Positions 1 through 5,753 of a stretch of DNA of 5,753 bases are shown one piece after another. The notes beneath the pieces were generated by a model, which was not told the DNA's origin, did no database searches, and saw nothing but the letters and a program-made list of their open reading frames with translations. Source of the DNA: Actinomycetes bacterium (GTDB lineage: Bacteria; Actinomycetota; Humimicrobiia; Humimicrobiales; Humimicrobiaceae); the NCBI GenBank assembly GCA_030609215.1, contig JAUWCR010000097.1:1-5753 (forward strand), given 5' to 3'. The position numbers and the translations under genes are program-made. How positions within the stretch are numbered: the stretch's first letter is position 1; each line of letters opens with the position of its first letter.

Positions 1-1
1 A

Positions 2-505
2 GAACAATTCATAAAAGAAAAACCAATTGATGGTAGGGACAATAGCAGCAGTGAAAGTGAATTAAAAATATATAATTTGATTAAGATATGTAAAGAAGGC
101 TTTAGAAAATCCATGGATGATGATTTTAATTCAGCAAAGGCATTAGGTATTATTTTTGACTTTGTTAAGAAAGTAAATAGTATTATTCAGGCAGCAGAAT
201 TTAAATTAGATGAATCCTTAAAGGAAAGCCTGGATATTGTATATAAAAAGATAATACAATTAGGAATGATTCTTGGTATTGATTTTGAAGGTGAGCTATC
301 TAAAAGTATTGGAAGACATAAAAAAGCAGTTAACCTGGATGATGAAGAAATAGAAAATTTAATCAAATTAAGAGAAAAATTAAGAAAAAAGAAAAATTAT
401 AAAAAGGCTGATGATATCAGGAGCAAACTTGAAGAATATGGTATTGTGCTGGATGATAGGAAAGAAGGCACAATCTTAAGATTAAAAGAAAAAAAGAATG
501 AGTAA
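2..505 (+). CDS. cysS: Cysteinyl-tRNA synthetase, C-terminal part (5' partial)
   Basis: The reading frame is open from the left edge (base 2) to a TAA at 503-505, so this is the last ~167 residues of a longer gene. A TTG at 77 lies in frame but is internal, because the upstream codons continue the family sequence. CysRS charges tRNA-Cys with cysteine in the cytoplasm. The visible part is the helical tRNA-binding C-terminal region. It contains the hallmark MDDDFNSAKAL (bases about 113-145), which matches the family 'M-x-DDFN-x-x-x-AL' that starts the DALR-like helical bundle. The end carries the family-typical KKADDIRSKLEEYGIVLDD followed by an EGT motif. The HIGH and KMSKS motifs and zinc ligands lie outside the window. 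The family's usual final 'DT-x-x-GT' reads 'DRKEGT' here, a minor variation. The gene leads the cysS-rlmB-yacP cluster; the next gene starts about 150 bases downstream. Confidence 0.95.
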   Translation, partial: EQFIKEKPIDGRDNSSSESELKIYNLIKICKEGFRKSMDDDFNSAKALGIIFDFVKKVNSIIQAAEFKLDESLKESLDIVYKKIIQLGMILGIDFEGELSKSIGRHKKAVNLDDEEIENLIKLREKLRKKKNYKKADDIRSKLEEYGIVLDDRKEGTILRLKEKKNE

Positions 506-541
506 TATTTATAGTCAAATATTAGCTGTAAATTCACAGTC
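503..541 (+). repeat. Two small hairpins at and just after the cysS stop (possible weak terminator)
   Basis: TAATATTT (503-510, including the cysS stop) and AAATATTA (517-524) form a perfect 8-bp inverted repeat with a 6-base loop. A second short hairpin follows, CTGT (526-529) with ACAG (536-539), and then a short TCTTT. The first stem is entirely A/T and neither stem has a proper U-tract, so a rho-independent terminator is not demonstrated. The rest of the 506-648 gap is AT-rich, with no gene and no recognisable RNA. It holds one further A/T-only inverted repeat, TTTATTTA (614-621) with TAAATAAA (634-641). Confidence 0.25.
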
Positions 542-654
542 TTTAGAATAACTCCATGTTCCCAGAAGACCTCTTAAAAAGATATTGCATATTAACAGGT
601 TTGAAGCAATCTGTTTATTTAGAAATTTTTATATAAATAAATGGTAAGTTGATT

Positions 655-1425
655 ATGGATAAAAATATAAGCTATGAATATTTATATGGTATTAATCCTG
701 TTTATTCATTGCTGACAAGAAATGCAGGTAATAGGAAGATATATGAAATTATACTAAATAAGAAGAGGAAAAGTAATTCAAGGATACAGAATATAATAAG
801 AGAGGCTGTCAGTAAGAATATTGAAGTTTTGGAACTTGAGTCTGGAAAGTTTAACGAAATCTCTCATGAGGATGTTTACACCCAGGGTGTTTACGCAAGA
901 GTATCTAATTATAATTACTGTAATTTAGAACACTATTTAAATAGGAGTGTAAACAGGGATAGCAGGCTATTAATCCTGGATGGCATTACTGATGTTGGAA
1001 ATTTTGGGTCAATAATAAGGAATTGCTGTGCATTTAATTTCGAAGGGATTATTATACAAAAAAGAAGAAGCGTGGCTTTAAATGAAAGAATCAGTAAGAT
1101 TTCTGCCGGCACTCTTGAAGAAGTGAAAATATTTAGGGTAACAAATATTGTAGGAACTCTAAAGGAATTAAAAAATAAGGGATTCTGGATTTATGGCACA
1201 ACATTGGATATAACACAAGAAGTAAAGTATATAAGTGATGTTGATTTTACACTACCACTTGCCGTTGTTTTTGGTAGTGAAGATAAAGGTATAAGCAGGT
1301 TGGTAAGTAAAAATTGTGATTTTATGGTAACTGTAAATCTTAGTGGAAAAATTCAGTCATTGAATGTTTCTACTGCAAGTGGAATAATTTTATATACAAT
1401 ACAGGAAAATGTATACAGTGATTAA
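655..1425 (+). CDS. rlmB: SpoU/TrmH-family RNA 2'-O-ribose methyltransferase (23S rRNA Gm2251-type, RlmB-like)
   Basis: A cytoplasmic SAM-dependent enzyme that methylates a ribose 2'-OH in rRNA or tRNA. Gene context suggests the RlmB type, which acts on the 23S rRNA P-loop guanosine, but the exact substrate cannot be read from sequence. I prefer ATG 655 (256 aa): a weak Shine-Dalgarno-like GGTAAG (643-648) lies 6 bases before it and would abut the in-frame TTG at 649. The N-terminal ~80 residues are the L30e-like SpoU substrate-binding domain, opening with YGINPVYSLL. The SPOUT knot follows with all three motifs. Motif 1 is LDGITDVGNFGSIIRN (conserved Asn and Arg, bases about 973-1023). Motif 2 is FGSEDKGIS (about 1270-1296). 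Motif 3 is GKIQSLNVSTASGIILY (about 1345-1395), with the invariant SLNVS. Length is normal for the family. It sits between cysS and yacP, as in Bacillota, but without an intervening mrnC. Confidence 0.92.
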   Translation: MDKNISYEYLYGINPVYSLLTRNAGNRKIYEIILNKKRKSNSRIQNIIREAVSKNIEVLELESGKFNEISHEDVYTQGVYARVSNYNYCNLEHYLNRSVNRDSRLLILDGITDVGNFGSIIRNCCAFNFEGIIIQKRRSVALNERISKISAGTLEEVKIFRVTNIVGTLKELKNKGFWIYGTTLDITQEVKYISDVDFTLPLAVVFGSEDKGISRLVSKNCDFMVTVNLSGKIQSLNVSTASGIILYTIQENVYSD

Positions 1426-1478
1426 AATGTTAGAATACTAGATATAAATAATTTATTTTTATAGTATATATTAGCAAC

Positions 1479-1483
1479 AGGAG
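1479..1483 (+). promoter_or_regulatory. Ribosome binding site of yacP
   Basis: AGGAG at 1479-1483 is the best Shine-Dalgarno sequence in the window. It lies 9 bases before the TTG at 1493 and decides that non-ATG start, since no nearby in-frame ATG would keep the N-terminal VDGYN motif. Confidence 0.75.
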
Positions 1484-1492
1484 TGATAAGGT

Positions 1493-2014
1493 TTGAAAGA
1501 ATTAATAATTGTAGATGGGTACAATTTTATATTTGATTATTACAGGAAGGATATTAAAGGTAAGAATATTTCCAGTAAAGATTTATCTTACTTAAGAGAA
1601 AGATTAATTAAAGATCTTATAGAATATAGAAGCTGCAGAAACTGTGACTTGACAGTAGTATTCGATGCGAAGCACAGAAATAATATTGAAAGAAATGATA
1701 CAGTAATTAATGAAGTGAAGATAGTTTATTCAAGTAGGGGTGAAACGGCTGACTCTGTAATTGAAAAGATGATTAATAGCGTGCCAATGTATAATAGGAT
1801 ATTTGTAGTTACTTCAGATTATACGCAGCAAAAAGTAATATTTAGGGACAATATTTTTAGAAAATCTATTAGAGAATTTGTTATTGAAATTGGTAATTTA
1901 AAAGAGGAAATTGAAGAAAAGATTAAAAGTAATAAAAATATTTCTGAAAGATCTTTTTACAAATTAGAAAAAAGACTTAATTATAAGTCAAAAGAAAATC
2001 TTTCCAAACTCTAA
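1493..2014 (+). CDS. yacP: YacP/Rae1-family NYN-domain ribonuclease
   Basis: A 173-residue protein of the YacP (DUF901) branch of PIN-like NYN nucleases. The B. subtilis member Rae1 is a ribosome-associated endonuclease that cuts mRNA in the ribosomal A site; that role is inferred here from family membership. Translation starts at TTG 1493, supported by the AGGAG upstream and by the family N-terminus IIVDGYNFIF beginning at residue 5. The acidic metal-binding residues expected in this fold are all visible: D8 (VDGYN), D58 (VVFDAK), D87 (GETADSVIEK, with E91) and D109 (VVTSDYTQQ). The late motif RKSIREFVIEI (about 123-133) matches the family 'R-x-S-x-R-E-[LF]'. The C-terminus is a Lys/Glu-rich, probably helical tail. 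The gene lies 67 bases after the methyltransferase and 30 bases before the nuclease lipoprotein, so co-transcription is likely. Confidence 0.9.
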   Translation: MKELIIVDGYNFIFDYYRKDIKGKNISSKDLSYLRERLIKDLIEYRSCRNCDLTVVFDAKHRNNIERNDTVINEVKIVYSSRGETADSVIEKMINSVPMYNRIFVVTSDYTQQKVIFRDNIFRKSIREFVIEIGNLKEEIEEKIKSNKNISERSFYKLEKRLNYKSKENLSKL

Positions 2015-2044
2015 AAATAGGTATATTTAAACCAGTATATTCAT

Positions 2045-2923
2045 ATGACCACTTCAAGATTTTGCAATACGATATCATTAATAATAGTCATTCTGCTTAT
2101 AACTATTATTTTAATTAGTTTGAATGCTTGCGGACTTTATTATGAATACAGGGATGAAATAAATTCAAATGATATAAAAGAAAGCAATATTACTAATACA
2201 GGAGAATACGAAAGTTATGATAATTTAAATTCAGCTTTAGTAAAAGAAGTAATTGATGGTGACACGATTATTCTTTCAAATGGTGAAAAAGTAAGATTAA
2301 TTGGTATAAATACTCCAGAATATGGTAGATATTATTTTGATGAAGCGAGGGAATTAATGGAAATACTGACTTTAGGAAAAGAAGTAATGCTGGAGAGGGA
2401 TATAACAGACAGGGATAAATATGGAAGGCTGCTAAGGTATGTATATGTGAACGGTCTTTTTGTAAATCTTGAAATGATAGAGAGGGGATTTGCAAATGCA
2501 TATACTTATCCTCCTGATGTAAAATATACAGAGAAATTTTTAGAAGCTGAGCGATATGCAAGATCAAATAACGCTGGCTTATGGGAAAGATCAAAAATTA
2601 CTATTGTAAAAATTGATATTAATTATGATGCTGAGGGGAATGATAACCAGAATTTAAATGATGAATATGTAATTATTGAAAATATTAGCTCTAAGGATGT
2701 TAATATAGGAGACTGGACCATAAAAGATAGCGCCACAAATATTTATAAGTTCTGCAGTTTCTTATTTAAAAAAGATTCTACTATACATCTCTTTTCAGGA
2801 AGTGGTATAGACAACAGTGGGGATTTTTACTGGGGAGGTAAAAGGCCTGTATGGAATAATGATCATGATACACTTTATCTTAGAGATGACAAAGGTTTAC
2901 TTGTAGAAATTTATAATTATTAG
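2045..2923 (+). CDS. Secreted or surface-anchored thermonuclease (SNase domain) with C-terminal lamin-tail domain, predicted lipoprotein
   Basis: A 292-residue exported nuclease. Residues 10-26 form a strongly hydrophobic signal segment ending in a lipobox-like L-N-A-C, with Cys29 as the likely lipidated residue. A polar linker (31-62) would place the enzyme outside the membrane. Residues about 63-182 are a staphylococcal-nuclease-like OB-fold: VIDGDT (D71, D73), VRLIGINTPE (R84, T90, E92) and DKYGR (R128). These match SNase D19/D21, R35, T41, E43 and R87. The SNase D40 position is Asn89; from memory, Asn occurs here in other bacterial homologues, so I do not read it as inactivation. Residues about 188-292 are a lamin-tail (LTD) domain with EYVIIENISS, GDWTIKD, SGSGIDNSGDFYWG and VWNNDHDTLYLRD. 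SNase-LTD is a known bacterial domain pairing. No clear Shine-Dalgarno precedes ATG 2045. A role in scavenging extracellular DNA or RNA is inferred. Confidence 0.9.
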   Translation: MTTSRFCNTISLIIVILLITIILISLNACGLYYEYRDEINSNDIKESNITNTGEYESYDNLNSALVKEVIDGDTIILSNGEKVRLIGINTPEYGRYYFDEARELMEILTLGKEVMLERDITDRDKYGRLLRYVYVNGLFVNLEMIERGFANAYTYPPDVKYTEKFLEAERYARSNNAGLWERSKITIVKIDINYDAEGNDNQNLNDEYVIIENISSKDVNIGDWTIKDSATNIYKFCSFLFKKDSTIHLFSGSGIDNSGDFYWGGKRPVWNNDHDTLYLRDDKGLLVEIYNY

Positions 2924-2948
2924 AGATTTGTAAAAAACGAGGGGTATT

Positions 2949-4292
2949 TTAGATGCCTAATTCTTCTTCAATGAAATGGGTATGTATGTTCCCGGATTTA
3001 TATAAATCACTATTTAAGATTTTTTTATGGAATGGAATAGTAGTCTTAATCCCATCAATTTTAAATTCATTTAATGCTCTTATTGATCTTGAAATTGCTT
3101 CCTGCCTTGTATTCCCCCATACTACCAATTTAGCTAAAAGAGAGTCATAAAAGGGTGAGATTGAATAATTTGAATGAATATAAGTATCAATTCTTATACC
3201 AGGACCTCCAGGTAAAAAGCAATTAATAATTTTACCAGAGTTTGGTGAGAAATTATTATCAGGGTCTTCAGCATTAATTCTAAATTCCATTGCATGGCCA
3301 TTAACTTTTATATTCTTTGGTAGATGGGCAATATTTTTACCTGAAGCTATATTAATCTGCTCCTTTATTAAGTCTAAGCCAGTAACCATTTCAGTAACTG
3401 GATGTTCTACTTGTATGCGAGTGTTGATTTCAATAAAATAAAATTTTTCATTTTCATCTAATAAAAATTCTATGGTTCCCAAATTCTTATAATTTATTGA
3501 TCTGGCAGCTCTTAATGCGAATTCTTGCATTGTTTTACGTGTTTTGACAGATAGATTTGTTGCTGGAGCCTCTTCAAGTAGTTTTTGGTGTCTTCTTTGG
3601 ATAGAACACTCTCTCTCGCCTACACAGGTGATATTCCCAAAATTATCAGCTATGATCTGAAATTCTATATGTCTTGGCTTTGAAATGTATTTTTCCAAAT
3701 ATACTTCTCCTATACCAAAACTTGATTTAGACTCAGATTTTGCAAGTGGAAAGGAAGATCGTAAATCTTTCTTATTTTTACAAATTCTCATACCTTTCCC
3801 TCCACCGCCAAAGGAAGCTTTTATTATAACAGGATAACCAATCTTTTTAGCAAATCTTAGTGCATCGTTTATGCTCTCAATATTTCCTTCGGATCCAGGA
3901 ATTACGGGGATTTTGTGTGCCTTCATAACTTTGATTGCTTTAGATTTATTGCCTGCAAGTGAGATAATATCAGCTGGAGGTCCAATGAAAGTTAAATCAT
4001 TTTCATTACAACTTTCTTCAAGTTTAGGGTTTTCTGCAAGAAACCCATACCCAGGATGTATTGCATCGCATTTTGTAACAACTGCGGCACTTATTATATT
4101 ATTTATGTTAAGATAACTCTTATTAGAAGGAGGCGGCCCAATACAAATGCTTCTGTCGGAGAGATTTATGTGAATAGAATCCTTGTCAGCTGTTGAATAA
4201 ACTGAGACACATTCAATTCCAAGCTCTCTGCAGGCTCTTATTATTCTTACAGCTATTTCTCCTCTATTGGCAATCAGTATTCTTTTAAACAT
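2949..4292 (-). CDS. accC: Biotin carboxylase subunit (AccC / PycA type)
   Basis: This 447-residue protein carries out the ATP- and bicarbonate-dependent carboxylation of biotin on a carrier protein, the first half-reaction of acetyl-CoA, acyl-CoA or pyruvate carboxylases. Its length is almost that of E. coli AccC (449). The N-terminal domain starts FKRILIANRGEIAVRIIRA and contains IHPGYGFLAENP (79-89). The ATP-grasp part has K116, K158 (VIIKAS), the glycine-rich loop FGGGGKGM (161-168), H208 (PRHIE) and ERECSIQRRHQK (227-237). The catalytic segment EINTRIQVEHPVTE gives E288, R292, Q294, V295 and E296, and RINAEDP gives R338. These positions match E. coli numbering as I recall it, and no catalytic residue is missing. 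The start at 4292 fits the family N-terminus but has no evident Shine-Dalgarno. It lies 47 bases downstream of the carrier fusion gene, so the two probably form one operon. Sequence alone cannot separate AccC from PycA. Confidence 0.95.
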   Translation of the reverse strand: MFKRILIANRGEIAVRIIRACRELGIECVSVYSTADKDSIHINLSDRSICIGPPPSNKSYLNINNIISAAVVTKCDAIHPGYGFLAENPKLEESCNENDLTFIGPPADIISLAGNKSKAIKVMKAHKIPVIPGSEGNIESINDALRFAKKIGYPVIIKASFGGGGKGMRICKNKKDLRSSFPLAKSESKSSFGIGEVYLEKYISKPRHIEFQIIADNFGNITCVGERECSIQRRHQKLLEEAPATNLSVKTRKTMQEFALRAARSINYKNLGTIEFLLDENEKFYFIEINTRIQVEHPVTEMVTGLDLIKEQINIASGKNIAHLPKNIKVNGHAMEFRINAEDPDNNFSPNSGKIINCFLPGGPGIRIDTYIHSNYSISPFYDSLLAKLVVWGNTRQEAISRSIRALNEFKIDGIKTTIPFHKKILNSDLYKSGNIHTHFIEEELGI

Positions 4293-4339
4293 ATGATTTT
4301 TGATTATTAAATATATAGTTATTAACTACAGGATAATTA

Positions 4340-5753
4340 TCAATCATTATTATCTTTCTCAAGCAGCATAATAATTTGCTCGAATTCCACTGGTTCTTCA
4401 TTTTTAATTAATATATCCTTTATTTTTCCATCATAATCAGAATTAATTTTATTCATTAGCTTCATTGCTTCAATGATACATAAAGTATCTCCTTTTTTAA
4501 CCCTATCTCCAATTTTGACGAAAGGTTGTGACGCAGGATCAGGCGCCCTATAGAATGTTCCAACAATAGGGGATTTTATTTCGATTATTCTTTTGGAATT
4601 ATTAATTGTTTTAGCTTTTTCTTTGCTGCTGTCGGAAGACTTATCAATTTCTTTATAATCTTTTTTTATAAAATTTGAATTTAATTTATTAATTGATATT
4701 TTAACACCTTCCAACTCAAGATTTATTTCATTTATGTTACTGCTTTCTACGAGGTTTGCTAATTCCTTTATTTTTCTTATATCAAGATTATCCAATTTTG
4801 ATTTTTTTATATTTTCTTTTTCTGATAATAAAACAGCATCTTTACCGCCAGGCAGCAGGTTATCAATTCCTAAAGAATCTTTACTTTTAGAATTTTTTTG
4901 CTGAAGAAATTTGATTGTTTTTTCAGGGAAAAAGCAGTAGCTTATTACATCTTCTTCCTTTTCAGTTAGATTGCTAATCTCATTTTTACACTGTGTATAG
5001 ATATCTTTGATTTTAAATTTTGTGTTTTTTTCTAAAGAATCTGTAGAGTCAAATAATTTATCTAAGAGCCTCTTATCAATATCTCTGGGCAGTTCTCCAT
5101 AATAACCGCAGATGAGTTTTTTGATTTCATCATTTGTTATTTCCCATCGGTAATCAGATATTACAGTATTAAGTATTGCCTGGCTGGCAATTATCTGTCC
5201 AATAGGAGTAGACAAGGAAGGACTGCCTATTTCATTTTTTATTTTAAATATTTCTTCCAAAACCTGATCTAATCTTTTTAATTCACCTATATCACTGAGC
5301 TGTTTGCTGATTGCAGGCGTAAGCCATTTTGGAAGAAGGTTCTTATTTTTGCTGCTTATTATAAATTTTGAATGAAATAAATCCTGGTTGATATTAGGAT
5401 AAATATAATTTTTTATATTTTCATATAATTCAAGAATTTTTAAATGATTCAGACTGTGAGAAATATTTAAATCTTTTAAACTTAAAAGGAATGGAAAAAT
5501 AACAGGGTTGTAATCATTGTAGGAAGAAGGTATGAAACTAATATCAACTCCATTACAACCGTTAATACATGCCTGGTAATAGTTAAGTATTTGAAGTCCT
5601 CTTAAATTGTATGCACTAAAGTATAATGGAATATTATTTTCCATACTAAGTGCTTTAAACAGTTTTTCAGCATTTTTTGGCAGCATTGTTGATTCAATAT
5701 CTTTAATGCATACACTTGAGCATCCAAAGCTCTCAAGCTTTTTTGTTGTTTCT
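4340..5753 (-). CDS. accB: PycB/OadA-like carboxyltransferase-related domain fused to an AccB-type biotin carboxyl carrier protein (5' partial)
   Basis: The frame is open to the right edge, giving 470 visible codons; ATG 5686 is internal, because the upstream codons (…[11 protein letters not shown]) continue the carboxyltransferase barrel. Residues below are numbered from that Met. (1) The end of the TIM-barrel keeps the active-site Lys of 'IKD' (codon 5702-5704), but the family H-x-H-x-H is Y-F-S-A-Y (22-26), removing the metal ligands. (2) The PYC_OADA region (about 112-263) is well kept: [24 protein letters not shown] (T160), CGYYGELP and [12 protein letters not shown]. (3) Residues about 298-446 resemble a whole Acc[17 protein letters not shown], a charged linker, [18 protein letters not shown] with a thumb-like insert, and EAMKLMN with biotinyl Lys409 (codon 4460-4462). 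Ordinary PycB/OadA ends in a thumbless biotinyl domain. The gene precedes accC. The symbol refers only to the carrier module. The protein probably carries carboxybiotin; its carboxyltransferase activity is doubtful. Confidence 0.88.
   Translation of the reverse strand, partial: ETTKKLESFGCSSVCIKDIESTMLPKNAEKLFKALSMENNIPLYFSAYNLRGLQILNYYQACINGCNGVDISFIPSSYNDYNPVIFPFLLSLKDLNISHSLNHLKILELYENIKNYIYPNINQDLFHSKFIISSKNKNLLPKWLTPAISKQLSDIGELKRLDQVLEEIFKIKNEIGSPSLSTPIGQIIASQAILNTVISDYRWEITNDEIKKLICGYYGELPRDIDKRLLDKLFDSTDSLEKNTKFKIKDIYTQCKNEISNLTEKEEDVISYCFFPEKTIKFLQQKNSKSKDSLGIDNLLPGGKDAVLLSEKENIKKSKLDNLDIRKIKELANLVESSNINEINLELEGVKISINKLNSNFIKKDYKEIDKSSDSSKEKAKTINNSKRIIEIKSPIVGTFYRAPDPASQPFVKIGDRVKKGDTLCIIEAMKLMNKINSDYDGKIKDILIKNEEPVEFEQIIMLLEKDNND

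Noticed and set aside
77..79. TTG as the start of a short 142-residue gene at the left edge
   Set aside because: The same frame is open back to base 2 and the protein is clearly the C-terminal part of CysRS, so the TTG is an internal codon.
632..637. TATAAA as a -10 promoter element for rlmB
   Set aside because: No -35 box at suitable spacing, and the transcript start would fall only about 10 bases before the ATG.
1435..1467. Inverted repeat ATACTA…TAGTAT between rlmB and yacP as a terminator or operator
   Set aside because: It has only 6 A/T-rich base pairs with a 21-base loop in AT-rich DNA and no U-tract, so chance is an adequate explanation.
2268..2594. Minus-strand open frame of 108 codons inside the nuclease gene
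   Set aside because: It is antisense to the conserved SNase domain and has no recognisable protein motifs.
2953..4116. Plus-strand open frames at 2953-3150 and 3871-4116 opposite accC
   Set aside because: They are complementary to highly conserved biotin carboxylase coding sequence and encode nothing recognisable.
4316..4328. TAGTT-ATT-AACTA hairpin between the fusion gene and accC as a regulatory site
   Set aside because: A 5-bp stem with a 3-base loop in an AT-rich spacer is too weak to support a function.
5684..5686. ATG as the start of the carrier fusion gene
   Set aside because: The frame continues upstream to the window edge with family-typical residues ([10 protein letters not shown]), so the true start lies outside the window.

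Overview
The window is AT-rich bacterial chromosomal DNA holding six protein-coding genes in two convergent blocks. Genes are tightly packed and there is no gene-free stretch over 150 bases. I saw no rRNA, tRNA, insertion sequence, CRISPR array or convincing rho-independent terminator. The gene order cysS - rlmB/trmH-type methyltransferase - yacP-type NYN nuclease is the familiar Bacillota (Firmicutes) neighbourhood. The low GC content, a TTG start and the AccC plus PycB/OadA-like pair suggest an anaerobic Bacillota or another low-GC lineage with similar gene order, such as Atribacterota. The phylum cannot be fixed from this window.

Plus strand, 2-2923: the 3' end of cysteinyl-tRNA synthetase (cysS), a SpoU/TrmH-family 2'-O-methyltransferase (RlmB-like), a YacP/Rae1-type NYN-domain RNase, and a predicted lipoprotein made of a staphylococcal-nuclease domain followed by a lamin-tail domain. 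The first three form a translation and RNA-maintenance cluster. The mrnC gene often found between cysS and rlmB is absent, and the sigH that often follows yacP is replaced by the surface nuclease.

Minus strand, 5753-2949: a two-gene biotin-dependent carboxylase operon. The upstream gene, truncated by the window edge, encodes an unusual fusion. Its first part is a PycB/OadA-like carboxyltransferase with the usual following PYC_OADA region. Its C-terminal part is an apparently complete acetyl-CoA-carboxylase-type BCCP (AccB), with the AccB N-terminal segment, a thumb-like insert and the EAMKLM biotinylation motif. The downstream gene is a complete biotin carboxylase (accC) with all key residues that I could check.

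The most interesting point is that the carboxyltransferase part keeps the active-site lysine and the PYC_OADA threonine but has lost the metal-binding His-x-His pair. The family sequence H-x-H-x-H is replaced by Y-F-S-A-Y. The operon therefore looks like a working biotin carboxylase plus biotin carrier in which the carrier is tethered to a probably inactive carboxyltransferase fold. That fold may act as a scaffold for a carboxyltransferase encoded elsewhere, such as AccA/AccD or an acyl-CoA-type subunit. This last step is inference.
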